From: Streptomyces lydicus
Lineage (GTDB): Bacteria > Actinomycetota > Actinomycetes > Streptomycetales > Streptomycetaceae
Length of the DNA: 64,000 nt
Assembly: GCF_004125265.1 (NCBI RefSeq)
Contig: NZ_RDTE01000003.1
Span: 620,001-684,000 of the forward strand
Direction: 5' to 3'
This document shows, piece after piece, positions 15,397 through 24,758 of the stretch. The number at the start of each line of letters is the position of its first letter. The stretch's first letter is position 1. The notes beneath the pieces are model-generated. The model saw only the letters and a program-made list of their open reading frames with translations, did no database searches and was not told the origin of the DNA. A program made the position numbers and the translations under genes.

Positions 15397-16749
15397 ATGG
15401 CCACCGCCGCTCACCTCACGGCTCCTCCCACCGCTCCCGGACGCCTTCCGCTGATCGGCCACGCACTCGAAATGTGGCGGCGCCCCCTGGAATTCCTCGA
15501 TTCCCTCACCGCGTACGACCAGATCGTCGCCGTCTACCTGGGCCCCACACCGACCTACGTCCTCGCCGGACCTGAGGTCGTCGACCGGGTGATGGTCGCC
15601 GACGCCGGCCATTTCGCAAAGGGCCGCTCCTTCGAGAAGCTCCGCGACTACCTCGGCGAGGGCCTCGCCACCTCCGAAGGACCCTTCCACCTCCGCCAGC
15701 GGCGCCTGATGCAACCGGCCTTCCATCACCGGCAGATCGATCACTACGCGCGAGCCATGGCGCGGCTGGCCGAAGAACGAGTCGCCTCCTGGCAGGCCGG
15801 ACAGGTCGTCGACGTCACCCAGGAGATGGTCGACCTCTCCCTCGCCATCGTCACCTCCACGCTGTTCTCGACCGCACTCGACGAGCACATTGCCGCGGAC
15901 ATCCGCCACGACGTGCCCGTCGTGCTCCGCGGCGTGTACCACCGGGCCATCGATCCGACCGGCCTTTGGCAGAAGCTCCCCACTCCTGGCAACCGCCGCC
16001 TTGCGGCCGCACACGACCGACTGCGCCGGGCCATCGATCACCTCATCCGCACCCGGCGCACCGGCCTCACCGCCGAGCAGTCGGACCTGCTGTCGATGCT
16101 CCTGCAGGCCCAGGACGCCGACAGCGGCAACACCATGACCGACCAACAGGTCTACGACGAACTCATCACCCTGTTGGTGGCCGGCACGGAGACAGTGGCA
16201 GGCGGGCTGGCATGGCTCTTCCACGAGCTGGGCCGGCACCCCGCCGTCGACCGGGAACTCCACGAGGAGCTGCGGACGCGGAGCGGAGAGGCGCCCTCGT
16301 TCGAACACCTCGACCATCTCCCGTATACGCGGCGGGTGGTGGAGGAGGCGCTGCGCATGCGCAACCCCGGAGGCGTCACGATGCGACGAGCGACCACGGA
16401 GGTCGAACTCGCGGGCTACCGGTTTCCCCCAGGTGCCGAGTTCATGTTCAGCGCCCTCGTCCTGCACCGGAACCCGCATCACTTCCACGACCCCTTGAAG
16501 TTCCGTCCCGACCGCTGGCTGCCCGGCCAGAAGGCCGCTCCCCGCGGCGCATTCCTTCCCTTCGGCGCCGGACGGCACAGGTGTATCGGTGAAGCGTTCG
16601 CGCGCGCGGAAATGACCACGGTGGTCGCGGCCGTGGCGCGCCGGTGGCGTCTGGAGCCGCTCCCGGAGACGCAGGTACGGGGAGTCATGACATCTACCAA
16701 CCACCCCGCCAACCTCCTGATGAGAGTCGCTCCTCGCGAAGTGGGGTGA
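15397..16749 (+). CDS. Cytochrome P450
   Basis: 450-residue soluble bacterial P450 with no membrane anchor. The I-helix oxygen-binding motif is L-V-A-G-T-E-T-V-A, the K-helix E-x-x-R is E-E-A-L-R, and the heme loop is [10 protein letters not shown] with the thiolate ligand at about Cys396. [14 protein letters not shown] matches the C-helix of CYP170-like Streptomyces P450s that oxidise terpenes, but no terpene synthase is in the window. ATG at 15397 follows AAGGAAGGCACAT. Electrons must come from a ferredoxin/reductase encoded elsewhere. Substrate unknown. Confidence 0.93.
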   Translation: MATAAHLTAPPTAPGRLPLIGHALEMWRRPLEFLDSLTAYDQIVAVYLGPTPTYVLAGPEVVDRVMVADAGHFAKGRSFEKLRDYLGEGLATSEGPFHLRQRRLMQPAFHHRQIDHYARAMARLAEERVASWQAGQVVDVTQEMVDLSLAIVTSTLFSTALDEHIAADIRHDVPVVLRGVYHRAIDPTGLWQKLPTPGNRRLAAAHDRLRRAIDHLIRTRRTGLTAEQSDLLSMLLQAQDADSGNTMTDQQVYDELITLLVAGTETVAGGLAWLFHELGRHPAVDRELHEELRTRSGEAPSFEHLDHLPYTRRVVEEALRMRNPGGVTMRRATTEVELAGYRFPPGAEFMFSALVLHRNPHHFHDPLKFRPDRWLPGQKAAPRGAFLPFGAGRHRCIGEAFARAEMTTVVAAVARRWRLEPLPETQVRGVMTSTNHPANLLMRVAPREVG

Positions 16750-16810
16750 CACCGCGGCAGGGCGTCACCGGCGCACCAGCGACAAAGGCAGACAGCGACA
16801 GGTTCCAGCT

Positions 16811-16831
16811 TGGAAATGGAATCCATTTTCA
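16811..16831. promoter_or_regulatory. Zur-box-like operator
   Basis: TGGAAATGGA at 16811-16820 and TCCATTTTCA at 16822-16831 are inverted copies (nine of ten positions match) around one base. This fits the actinobacterial Zur consensus around TCATTTTCA. It lies about 40 bp upstream of the zinc-free L32 gene, so low zinc should de-repress rpmF and the GTPase gene. Confidence 0.82.
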
Positions 16832-16871
16832 TGTAGCGTGCGGGCGTCACCCCGTCACACAGGAGGTCGCC

Positions 16872-17042
16872 ATGGCCGTACCCAAGCGCAAGATGTCCCG
16901 CAGCAACACCCGCCACCGCCGCGCCCAGTGGAAGGCCACCACTCCGCAGCTCGTGCCGGTCACCGTGGACGGCACCGCCCACCTCGTCCCGCAGCGCCTG
17001 GCCAAGGCGTACGAACGCGGGCTGCTGCGCCCCGAGAGCTGA
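16872..17042 (+). CDS. rpmF: 50S ribosomal protein L32, cysteine-free paralogue
   Basis: 56 residues beginning [17 protein letters not shown], the standard L32 N-terminus. The two C-x-x-C pairs of zinc-binding L32 are missing; the strand region reads [14 protein letters not shown]. This is the C-minus form that replaces the zinc form in ribosomes when zinc is scarce, freeing metal. An AGGAGG ribosome site lies at 16861, and a Zur-type box lies just upstream. The metallochaperone GTPase gene starts 9 nt after the stop. Confidence 0.97.
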   Translation: MAVPKRKMSRSNTRHRRAQWKATTPQLVPVTVDGTAHLVPQRLAKAYERGLLRPES

Positions 17043-17051
17043 GCCGCCGGA

Positions 17052-18221
17052 ATGACGCACAACCGACTGCCCGTCACGGTCTTGTCCGGCTTCCTCGGAG
17101 CGGGCAAGACCACCCTGCTCAATCACGTCCTGGGCAACCGGGAGGGCCTGCGCGTCGCGGTCATCGTCAATGACATGAGCGAGATCAACATCGACGCTGC
17201 CCTGGTGCGCGGCGGCGACGCCGCGCTCTCCCGCACCGACGAACGCCTGGTCGAGATGACCAACGGCTGCATCTGCTGCACGCTCCGCGATGACCTGCTC
17301 GAAGAGGTCGACCGGCTGGCCCGCGAGGGCCGCTTCGACTATCTCCTCATCGAGTCCAGCGGGATCTCGGAACCGATGCCCGTAGCAGCCACCTTCGCCT
17401 TCCCCCGCGACGACGGAGCGACCCTCGGCGACCTCGCCCGGCTCGACACCATGGTCACCGTCGTCGACGCCGCCAACTTCCTGCCGGAGCTGACCGGGGG
17501 CGACGGACTGGCCGAGCGGGGCCTGGAGCAGTACGAGGACGACGAGCGCACCGTCAGCGACCTGCTGATGGACCAGATCGAGTTTGCCGATGTCATCGTC
17601 CTCAACAAGACCGATCTCATCGATGAACAGAGCGCCGGGCGCCTTCAGGCGGCGCTCACCCGCCTCAACCCGGCCGCGCGCATCGTGCCCGCCCGGCACG
17701 GCCGGGTGGACACCGGCGACATCCTCGGCACCGGGCGCTTCGACCTGGAGCGGGCCCAACAGGCTCCGGGCTGGGTACAGGAACTCAACGGCGACCACAT
17801 TCCGGAGACCGAGGAGTACGGCATCTCCAGCACGGTCTTCCGCGCCGATGCGCCCTTCCACCCCGGCCGGCTGTGGACCTTCGTCACCGAGGGCCTCGAC
17901 AGCGGCACCTACGGCCAGATCCTGCGCTCCAAGGGCTTCTTCTGGCTGTCCAGCCGCCCGAACGTCACCGGGCTGTGGTCACAGGCCGGGGCCGTCGCAC
18001 GCTTCGAGCCGTCCGGGGCCCGCGATGCCGACGACCACCAGGGCCAGGAACTGGTCTTCATCGGCACCGGGTTGCGCGCCGAGGCACTGCAAGCGGCCCT
18101 GGCCGACTGCCTCCTGGCCGCGGGGGAACGGCTCACCGACGACCCGTTCCCCGCATGGGAAACATACGGCCTCGGCGACGCCTGCGAACACGAGCAACCG
18201 GATCCGCTACCGCAGGCATGA
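17052..18221 (+). CDS. CobW/ZNG1-family GTP-dependent zinc metallochaperone
   Basis: 389-residue G3E-family GTPase. Walker A is G-F-L-G-A-G-K-T (residues 13-20). The family metal site C-x-C-C is N-G-C-I-C-C (Cys73, 75, 76), and the base-recognition motif is L-N-K-T-D. The C-terminal CobW_C domain is present. Such proteins hand zinc to client enzymes in zinc-limited cells. Position directly after C-minus L32 and behind one Zur-type box indicates one zinc-starvation transcript, closed by the hairpin at 18228. Confidence 0.93.
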   Translation: MTHNRLPVTVLSGFLGAGKTTLLNHVLGNREGLRVAVIVNDMSEINIDAALVRGGDAALSRTDERLVEMTNGCICCTLRDDLLEEVDRLAREGRFDYLLIESSGISEPMPVAATFAFPRDDGATLGDLARLDTMVTVVDAANFLPELTGGDGLAERGLEQYEDDERTVSDLLMDQIEFADVIVLNKTDLIDEQSAGRLQAALTRLNPAARIVPARHGRVDTGDILGTGRFDLERAQQAPGWVQELNGDHIPETEEYGISSTVFRADAPFHPGRLWTFVTEGLDSGTYGQILRSKGFFWLSSRPNVTGLWSQAGAVARFEPSGARDADDHQGQELVFIGTGLRAEALQAALADCLLAAGERLTDDPFPAWETYGLGDACEHEQPDPLPQA

Positions 18222-18227
18222 CAAGCT

Positions 18228-18270
18228 CCGGGTTGGGCAGTGGTCGCAGCCACGGCACTGCCCAACCCGG
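18228..18270 (+). terminator. 15-bp perfect hairpin after the zinc-responsive pair
   Basis: CCGGGTTGGGCAGTG at 18228-18242 pairs perfectly with 18256-18270. It begins seven bases after the GTPase stop. Confidence 0.85.
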
Positions 18271-18472
18271 CACTCACGAAGGTGCACACACCGATGTCCC
18301 GTGTCCACACGATGACCGCCCCCGGTGAACTCGCCCCGTCCACCGTGCCGGACCCGGCGTGCGGGCCCGACGAGACCATCCTGCGAAAGCGCGCGCGAAG
18401 GCGGGTATGTCCTGATATCCCTGGGGAGCTACAGGAGCCAGGGAGCCAGCCGTTCTCACAGGGAGTCTTTCG

Positions 18473-18820
18473 ATGGCCGTTCGCCGTGTCGTGCCCAACG
18501 TCCAGTCAGTGGCTGTGCAGGAGAGCCGGGATTTCTATGGCCTGCTCGGATTCGAGGAGGCCATGAACCACGGCTGGATCACGACGCTCGCTTCCCCTTC
18601 CAGTCCTGCCGCACAGATCAGCTTCATGGCCGGCGACAAGACCGCGCCCGTCACCCCGGACATGAGCATCGAAGTGGACGACGTGGATGCGGCCTACGCG
18701 GTCATGCGGGAGCGCGGCGCGGAGATCGTGCACCCGTTGCAGGACGAGGAGTGGGGTGTGCGGCGGTTCTTCGTCCGCGACCCCAACGGCCGGGTGGTCA
18801 ATGTGCTGGGCCACCGCTGA
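18473..18820 (+). CDS. VOC-superfamily (glyoxalase/bleomycin-resistance-like) protein
   Basis: 115 residues forming two beta-alpha-beta-beta-beta units. The first begins R-R-V-V-P-N-V-Q-S and has F-Y-G-L-L-G-F; the second has M-S-I-E-V-D-D-V-D-A-A-Y and ends with V-R-R-F-F-V-R-D-P-N-G-R-V-V-N-V, the usual C-terminal VOC strand. These proteins dimerise and may bind a metal for isomerisation, dioxygenation or drug sequestration; nothing in the sequence fixes the substrate. It appears to be a single-gene unit; the SDR gene follows about 135 nt later. Confidence 0.85.
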   Translation: MAVRRVVPNVQSVAVQESRDFYGLLGFEEAMNHGWITTLASPSSPAAQISFMAGDKTAPVTPDMSIEVDDVDAAYAVMRERGAEIVHPLQDEEWGVRRFFVRDPNGRVVNVLGHR

Positions 18821-18956
18821 CACCAGCTCCGGGGCGGTGCCGGCCGCAGCCAGTCGTGGAGAACTGTGACCAGCGCGGTCGCCGCACGAGGCACGGCAAG
18901 CGTGGTCCCGATCCCGCAGTCTCTCGCGCTCGCACCACCGTGGCAGGATCCGGGGC

Positions 18957-19697
18957 ATGAGTACGGAACAGGCGGATCGGCCCGTCGCCCTGGTCAGCGG
19001 GTCCACGTCGGGTATCGGGGAGGCCGTCGCGCGGAGGCTGGCGGCGGACGGGATGCGGGTCGTCGTGCACTCGCGGCGGAGCGCCGAGGCCGGGGAAGCG
19101 CTGGCGGCGGAGCTCGGCGGTGCGTACGTGCGGGCCGACCTGGCAGTGGAGGAGGAGGCCCGCGGGCTGGTCGAGGCGGCGCTCGGCCGGTACGGGCGGC
19201 TGGACGTGCTGGTGAACAACGCGGGTATCAGCTGGCCGATCCCGCACGACGACCTGGCCGCAGCGACGCCGGCCGACTGGCGGCAACTGCTGGAAGTCAA
19301 TGTCATCGCGCCGTGGGTGCTGTGCACGGCGGCGCTTCCGGCGCTGCGCGCATCCCCTGGGGGCGGCAGCATAGTGAACGTCACCAGCCACGCGGGGGTG
19401 CGCCCCAAGGGCTCGTCGGTGCCGTACGCGGCGAGCAAGGCCGCGCTCAATCACGTGACCCGGCTGCTCGCGGCCGCGCTCGGGCCCGAAGTACGGGTCA
19501 ACGCGGTGGCTCCGGGGCTGGTGGACACGCCGATGACGAAGGACTGGGCGCACGCACACGAGTTGTGGCGGGACCGCGCGCCCATGCGCCGTCCGGCACA
19601 GCCCGCCGACGTGGCCGACCTGGTGGCGTCGGTGATCGCCAGCACATATCTCACCGGCGAGGTCATCGTGATGGATGGCGGGCTGAACCTGACCTGA
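18957..19697 (+). CDS. Short-chain dehydrogenase/reductase (SDR)
   Basis: 246-residue classical SDR. The cofactor loop is S-G-S-T-S-G-I-G-E near the N-terminus, N-N-A-G-I-S follows strand 4, the catalytic Ser lies in V-N-V-T-S-H-A and the active pair is Y-A-A-S-K. The C-terminus ends V-I-V-M-D-G-G-L-N-L, typical of FabG-like oxidoreductases. A basic residue after strand 2 (H-S-R-R) suggests NADPH preference. Substrate unknown. Confidence 0.92.
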   Translation: MSTEQADRPVALVSGSTSGIGEAVARRLAADGMRVVVHSRRSAEAGEALAAELGGAYVRADLAVEEEARGLVEAALGRYGRLDVLVNNAGISWPIPHDDLAAATPADWRQLLEVNVIAPWVLCTAALPALRASPGGGSIVNVTSHAGVRPKGSSVPYAASKAALNHVTRLLAAALGPEVRVNAVAPGLVDTPMTKDWAHAHELWRDRAPMRRPAQPADVADLVASVIASTYLTGEVIVMDGGLNLT

Positions 19698-19841
19698 AGG
19701 CCGTTGCCGGCTCTACGCGTCCCTTTCCCTGCGGGGCGCAGGCCGGCAAGAACTCCGGGCGCGGCGGCTTGCCGTTCTTCCGGTCCGATCACCGTCGGCG
19801 GACGTCACAACGGCGTCCGCCGAAAACCCGTCATGCCGCCC

Positions 19842-22166
19842 TCACGAACCCGCCATATTGCCCTTCTCGACCGCCCACGTGGCGATCTGGGTGCGTGAGT
19901 GGAAGCCGAGTACGGCGAGCAGGCGATGAACGTGTCCTTCCACGGTACGTGAGGACAACACCAGTTTGGCGGCGATCTGCTTGTCGGTCAGACCTTGGGC
20001 GAGCAGCTCGATCACCTGCCGTTGCCGTCGGGTCAGGGGCGTTGGTGGCTGCTCGGGCCTCGGGGTGGCCGGCGGGGTGGGGGGCCCACCGAGTGCGTAG
20101 TCGGTCGCCTGGTCCAGTGTGAGCCTGCTCCCCGTCGTCACGGCGCTGGCGTAGGCGGTATCGCCGAGGGAGCCGCGCAGTCGGGCCTCGCATTCGCTGT
20201 GATGGTGCAGGAGGCGGCCGAGTCCGGGCAGTGCGATACCGGCCGACTGCCAGGCCGTTTGGGCGGCACCCAGGAGGGCGGCGGCCTGTTCAGCGCGTCC
20301 GTCCTGCGCGGTGGCCCAGGCCAGGACCTCCAGGCACTGGGCCGCGCCGAGGAGATTGCGGCCGGATCGGACGAGGCGCAGCCCGTCTTGGAGCAGGGGG
20401 ATCGCCCGCCGGGTGTCCCCACCGAGCCAGTGCTGGAGCCCGAGGAGCCACAGCGCGTAGGAGCGGGACCATTGTGCGTCGTGGGCGTCGCACAGGGCCA
20501 GGCACTGCTCCGCCATCGCGGAGGCGCGCGGGTCGCCGGTCAGGCAGTAGGCAAGGGCAAGGAGGAACAGGGCTGTCCACTCGGCCCACAGATCCCCGGT
20601 GGCGCGGTGGCGGTCGAAGGCCTCCTCCAGCAGGCGGACCGCTTCCGGGAAGTCTTCCCGGAAGAGCGCTGTCAGCCCGGCGAACTGCACGGCGTGGGCC
20701 AGGGATTCCGCATCGCCCAGCCGCTCCGCAAGGTCCTGGCAGGCATCCAGCCGGGCCTTCGCGGTGGAGATATCGCCGAGCAGGAGAGCCAGCCAGCCGT
20801 CGACCCACAGTGCTCTGGCTCTGACCGGGGTCGGTTCACCGTCCCGTGCGAGGGCTTGGCCGAGCCAACGGCGTTGTTCGTCCAGGTTGCCCGCGCCCAG
20901 CGCGTTGCCCCACAAGGAGGTGGCCAGGGCGAGCCCGGCACCCACTTCGTGCGGTGTGCTCAGGCAGAATTCCAGGGCCGCTCGGACGTTGGTGCGCTCC
21001 AGGTACAGACGGGTGGACCAGGTCTCTTGACGTGCACTGAACCAGTCGGCCTCCGCACGGGCGGCGAACGCCCGGTAGTGGTCGCGGTGTCGACGCCGTA
21101 CGGCCGCCTCCTCCCCGCCGAGGCGCAGGAGATCGAGGCCGTACTCACGGATCGTCTCCAGCATGCGGTAGCGCCCCAGGCCGCGCCGGCTCTCCATGGT
21201 CAGCACTGATTTGTCCACCAACTCCGAGACGATGCCGAGGACATGCTCGCGGGCGAGCTCCTTCCCCGCACAGACCGCTTCGGCCGCCTCCAGATCGAAG
21301 CCGCCGCAGAAGACGGAAAGGCGTGCCCATCCCCACTGCTCTTGAGGGGTACACAGGTCGAAGCTGCAGTCGATCGCCGCGCGCAGCGTTTGCCGGCGCG
21401 CCGGGGCGGCACGACTCCCCTGGTGCAGCAGAGCCAATCGGTCGTCCAGAACGGTGCGGAGCTGCTGAGGGCACAGCGCCCGCAGCCGGGCTGCCGCCAG
21501 TTCGATGGCGAGCGGGATGCCGTCCAGACGGTGACAGATACCGGCGACGGCCAGGCGGTCGTCCTCACCGAGTGTGTAATCACCGAGGACGGCCGAGGCC
21601 CGCTCAACGAAGAGCTGCACCGCCGCGTACCGCATCATGGCCTTCGGCGGCGGTGGCCGGTCAGGATCGGGTGCCGGCAGCGGCGGTACCGTCAGCAGGG
21701 ACTCGGCGTCGATTCCGAGAGACTGCCGGCTGGTCACCAGCACCTTCAGGCCGGGCGCTGCGGCAAGCAGCGTGCGGACCAGGACCGCACTGGCGTGGAG
21801 CAGGTGTTCGCAGTTGTCCAGCACCAGCAGCAGCCGCTTGTCCGCGAGGTGGTCGACCAGCACCGTGACCGCCGGCAAGGCCGAGTGGTGGTCGAGGCCC
21901 AGTGCGGCCAGCACCGTCTGTGCGAGCAGTGCGTCGTCCTCCACCGGCCCCAGGTCCACCATCCACGCTCCGTCGCGATAGGAGCGTCGGACGTCACGAG
22001 CCACCCGTAGCGCCAGGCGGGTCTTGCCGATTCCTCCCGCGCCCGTCAACGTCAGCAGTCGGCTTCGGGCAAGCAATGTCCGTGCCTGCGACAACTCGTG
22101 TTGCCGCCCGACGAAGGTGGTGGCTTCCGCCGGAATCCTCCCGGCGTCCCGTCTTGAACCTGCCAT
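19842..22166 (-). CDS. LuxR-family STAND regulator (NB-ARC-type ATPase plus C-terminal LuxR HTH)
   Basis: 774 residues from the ATG at 22166, where the conserved N-terminus P-A-E-A-T-T-F-V-G-R-Q-H-E-L begins; an upstream ATG at 22382 would add an Arg-rich non-conserved stretch. Walker A is G-A-G-G-I-G-K-T-R-L and Walker B L-L-L-V-L-D-N-C-E-H-L. A winged-helix segment and TPR-like helices follow. The C-terminal LuxR HTH reads L-T-R-R-Q-R-Q-V-I-E-L-L-A, then D-K-Q-I-A-A-K-L, R-T-V-E-G-H-V-H-R-L. These proteins are ATP-driven switches that bind DNA as oligomers; the inducer is unknown. A close relative is encoded at 30199-32553. Confidence 0.9.
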   Translation of the reverse strand: MAGSRRDAGRIPAEATTFVGRQHELSQARTLLARSRLLTLTGAGGIGKTRLALRVARDVRRSYRDGAWMVDLGPVEDDALLAQTVLAALGLDHHSALPAVTVLVDHLADKRLLLVLDNCEHLLHASAVLVRTLLAAAPGLKVLVTSRQSLGIDAESLLTVPPLPAPDPDRPPPPKAMMRYAAVQLFVERASAVLGDYTLGEDDRLAVAGICHRLDGIPLAIELAAARLRALCPQQLRTVLDDRLALLHQGSRAAPARRQTLRAAIDCSFDLCTPQEQWGWARLSVFCGGFDLEAAEAVCAGKELAREHVLGIVSELVDKSVLTMESRRGLGRYRMLETIREYGLDLLRLGGEEAAVRRRHRDHYRAFAARAEADWFSARQETWSTRLYLERTNVRAALEFCLSTPHEVGAGLALATSLWGNALGAGNLDEQRRWLGQALARDGEPTPVRARALWVDGWLALLLGDISTAKARLDACQDLAERLGDAESLAHAVQFAGLTALFREDFPEAVRLLEEAFDRHRATGDLWAEWTALFLLALAYCLTGDPRASAMAEQCLALCDAHDAQWSRSYALWLLGLQHWLGGDTRRAIPLLQDGLRLVRSGRNLLGAAQCLEVLAWATAQDGRAEQAAALLGAAQTAWQSAGIALPGLGRLLHHHSECEARLRGSLGDTAYASAVTTGSRLTLDQATDYALGGPPTPPATPRPEQPPTPLTRRQRQVIELLAQGLTDKQIAAKLVLSSRTVEGHVHRLLAVLGFHSRTQIATWAVEKGNMAGS

Positions 22167-22844
22167 GGGACTCGTCCCGTCTTCCTGACATGCACTCGTT
22201 GCGGCGATCGGACGTACGACGCGTTCCCAGCGGGACCACCGCCGTCGGACAGGGGTGTGTGCCGCGTAAGTCCCACCCGAGCGCATCCGTCGGCCGACGG
22301 AGCATGCGCGGCGAGGGGCGGTGTCCTCCCTGATCACATGGGTGCAGATGTGGTCGCCCCGGCGGGTACGACTGCCGGACACGCCGGTCCGGCCCGCGGT
22401 CGGGCCGGACCGCCTCCGGGGCGGCAGCCGCGTGGGACATGGGTACTCCTGGGAACGAGACGGACGACGCGCTGTTCATTCTTGAGCGCCAGGTCAGCCC
22501 GGTCTTCATCCGCGGGGCCCAAAACCGGATCAGTAGTTTGGGCCATCCGCACACCGGCCGTCATCCTCCGGTCTGACCTGCGGACGGGGTCAGGTCGCAT
22601 CCTGCCTCGAAGATCAGGTAGCACATCAGGCAGCTCCACGGTGGCGCGCCCGAGCGCCGCAGCGCTACTTTCTCATCCTGTTGACCAGCGGATTTGTCGA
22701 TTTCCGGAGATCCCGGAAGGACCCTGTGCAGTCCTTGCGCCCACCGGCGCAGCCCGCAACAGCACCTCCGCAGCGCCACGCATCCGCGCACCCGAGAAGA
22801 GCGGGCTGCGCCCCACCCCGGGACCGAACGGTGCGTGAACGGTG
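22167..22844. other. Region upstream of the LuxR/STAND gene, no confident gene
   Basis: Several short minus-strand frames exist (for example from about 22639 and 22500), but they share sequence in different frames and show no family motifs. The promoter of the LuxR/STAND gene should be here. Confidence 0.4.
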
Positions 22845-23132
22845 CCGCCAGGACGGCGACGCGGGTTCGTACGCCAACGCCGGAAACGACAAGATCACGG
22901 CCGTTTACACCCTGGGTGGCGTTCACGCGAACGCCACGTACCACATGTACGGCACGAGCTGCGATTCATCGTCGGGTTTCGAGCGGCCGGTGACAGCCAG
23001 GCGGCTTCGACGAATCAGCAAGGCCAGGTGGGTTGCAGCGACGGCACCGACCACACCAGCACGGTCACGAATGCGGTCAGCACCGCTGCAAGCCAACTCA
23101 CCAACCCGGTCTTTTCCCTGGTCTTTCCGTAA
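22845..23132 (+). pseudogene. Frameshifted remnant of a secreted-type protein
   Basis: Two frames together form one plausible protein. The first reads A-G-S-Y-A-N-A-G-N-D-K-I-T-A-V-Y-T-L-G-G, then A-T-Y-H-M-Y-G-T-S-C-D-S-S-S-G. The second, shifted by one base near 22980-23010, continues D-S-Q-A-A-S-T-N-Q-Q-G-Q-V-G-C-S-D-G-T and ends T-N-P-V-F-S-L-V-F-P at a stop at 23132. Polar Asn/Thr/Ser content and paired cysteines suggest an exported protein. No signal peptide is visible upstream, so the 5' end is also missing. Family not recognised. Confidence 0.45.
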
Positions 23133-23264
23133 ATGCTCCAGGGCGCACTTCCAAGATGAGGGACTTTTCTGCGCCTTCTCGTCGTTGAGTGACTGTTCCA
23201 GTCGACCGCGCAGACAGTGCGGCCCCGACTCCGGTGTCCGGAGCAGGGCCGTGCCGTTGCGGCG

Positions 23265-23978
23265 TCAGCTGTCCGTGCCGTCGCCGGGGACGGCGTCGGT
23301 GGGGGTGGTGTGCCAGTTGGTGACGATGGGCCTGTCGACGGTCACGGAGCCGGTGGAGACGCTCGCCGGGTTCGGGTCGGAGGTGCCGATGGCCGCGATG
23401 AGGAACGTGAACTCGACGCCCTCATTGTTGTTGGTGGTCTTGGGGTTGATCCCGGCGTAGGCGGTCTTGGAGCCGCCGAGCGTGATCGCCGGGCCGACCG
23501 CCTGCTCGGCGGGGTGCGCCTCGATGCCCTTGGAGCCGAAGGAGACCGAGGGCAGCCCGCTGGGGATCGTGCAGGTGACGCCGGGCTTGGCGCGAGCGGA
23601 CAACAGAATGTAGCCGCCGGCCTGCGTCTCGGAACGTGCCGAGAACTTCAGATCGTCGGCCCCGCATGCCTGCCCGTAGCCCTTCTTGTCACCGGACGGG
23701 CCCGCCTTGGAGCCCGACGAGGACGAGCCGCCCTTCGCCGGCGTGCCCCCGTTCGAGGACGAACCGGCCTCCTTCCCGCTGCCGGAGCCCTCCTGGCCCG
23801 CCTGGGGCGCACCGCTCGACGACTCCGCGGTGGCCTTGGCGGACGCCGTGGAGTCGCCGGCCGAGGCCGACCCGTTACCGCCATCCTTGCCACAGGCGGT
23901 GACAGTCGCCGCGAGCGCTACACCGGCAGCCGCGGTGAGCGCGACACGTCGTATGCGGGCGGTGCAGGTGCGGTTCAC
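23265..23978 (-). CDS. DUF4232-domain lipoprotein
   Basis: 237 residues with a lipoprotein signal peptide: basic start, hydrophobic core and V-T-A-C lipobox (Cys about 29), followed by a long Ser/Gly/Ala linker (to ~100). The folded part is DUF4232: A-C-G-A-D-D-L-K-F-S-A-R-S, then G-V-T-C-T-I-P-S-G-L-P, with two cysteines likely disulfide-linked. These are surface-anchored actinobacterial proteins of unknown function. The gene faces away from the NLR-like operon. Confidence 0.88.
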   Translation of the reverse strand: MNRTCTARIRRVALTAAAGVALAATVTACGKDGGNGSASAGDSTASAKATAESSSGAPQAGQEGSGSGKEAGSSSNGGTPAKGGSSSSGSKAGPSGDKKGYGQACGADDLKFSARSETQAGGYILLSARAKPGVTCTIPSGLPSVSFGSKGIEAHPAEQAVGPAITLGGSKTAYAGINPKTTNNNEGVEFTFLIAAIGTSDPNPASVSTGSVTVDRPIVTNWHTTPTDAVPGDGTDS

Positions 23979-24311
23979 GGAAACTCCTCGTTGCGTTCAG
24001 GGAGAGAGGGACCAGGCTGAAACCCCGTCAGCCCCTCGTCGAATGCCCCTATTCTCACTCACGCCACCGGCGACCCTACGCGCGGGTAATACCCGAAGAG
24101 GCGGGTCAGTCCGGGGCGTTGGTTCCAGCAGGGGCGCGAGGGCTGACCGGGCTTCCAAAAGTGATCACATGTGGGCGCATTCGAGCCTGCGCATCCGAAA
24201 AGAGATCCAGCCTGGCATGTTTTCGGCCGTACCCAGCCGAACCGCTCGACGGGTGTGTCCGCATGGCTAGCATTGAGGACCGAACTCGCCTGTGCGGCAA
24301 GAGGATTACCT
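23979..24311. other. Divergent intergenic region between DUF4232 lipoprotein and NLR-like operon
   Basis: 333 bp with no gene. A small dyad, CGGGT-AAT-ACCCG, sits at 24083-24095. The ribosome site AAGAGG before the GTG at 24312 is at the right end. Confidence 0.45.
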
Positions 24312-24758
24312 GTGCTGGACACCACTGCGCTGCTCGACCAGATCGTACCGGCCGCCGAGGCCGCGGCCGCCGCCTACGGCGCGAGCGTGCTGACCAGAAC
24401 CCAGGACGAGGCCGCCAATGCGACCGTACGGCTCGGGCAGCGCCTCATCCGCAGGCTGCTGAACCACGACGCCGACACGGCCCCTGACTCCGACCCCGTG
24501 CGCACCGCGGTCGTACGTCTCGCGGAGGCGGGCGCGGACCCTGACCTGCTCGCCCTGCACCGCGCGGAGTTGAGGATCGCACTGCGCACGGCACTCACGG
24601 AGGCACCGGACCTCGCCAAGGAACTCTCGGCGCTCCTCCCGGCGTCTCCGCCTCCCCCCACCGCCCACGCCGAGGGCGAGCGCTCCGTCGCCGTGGGCAG
24701 GGACAATTCGGGGAGCATCGCCACCGGCGACGGCGCGGGGGGCGCCCCCGCCCGGTGA
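24312..24758 (+). CDS. Small helical protein with C-terminal RHIM-like motif, putative effector partner of the NLR-like ATPase
   Basis: 148 residues from a GTG at 24312, with AAGAGG just upstream. Residues 1-110 are almost all helical, with an Ala-rich hydrophobic N-terminal helix (I-V-P-A-A-E-A-A-A-A-A-Y-G) and amphipathic Arg/Leu helices. After a Pro-rich linker (112-117) comes R-S-V-A-V-G-R-D-N-S-G-S-I-A-T-G-D (124-140). Its V-x-V-G-x-x-N-x-x-x-I pattern matches the core of RHIM amyloid motifs. The next protein carries R-S-V-A-V-G-R-D-N and T-G-D at its own N-terminus. The stop overlaps the next start (GTGA), so expression is coupled. The layout suggests a Bell-type membrane-targeting effector recruited by an NLR; this is inference. 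Confidence 0.7.
   Translation: MLDTTALLDQIVPAAEAAAAAYGASVLTRTQDEAANATVRLGQRLIRRLLNHDADTAPDSDPVRTAVVRLAEAGADPDLLALHRAELRIALRTALTEAPDLAKELSALLPASPPPPTAHAEGERSVAVGRDNSGSIATGDGAGGAPAR

Noticed and set aside
6791..16749. AMP ligase, P450 and DUF2236 gene as a natural-product cluster
   Set aside because: No NRPS, PKS, terpene synthase or carrier gene occurs, and the genes lie in separate transcription units.
22334..22554. Small minus-strand ORFs upstream of the LuxR/STAND gene as a possible RiPP precursor
   Set aside because: No leader/core pattern, ribosome site or modifying-enzyme gene; two overlapping frames are equally open.
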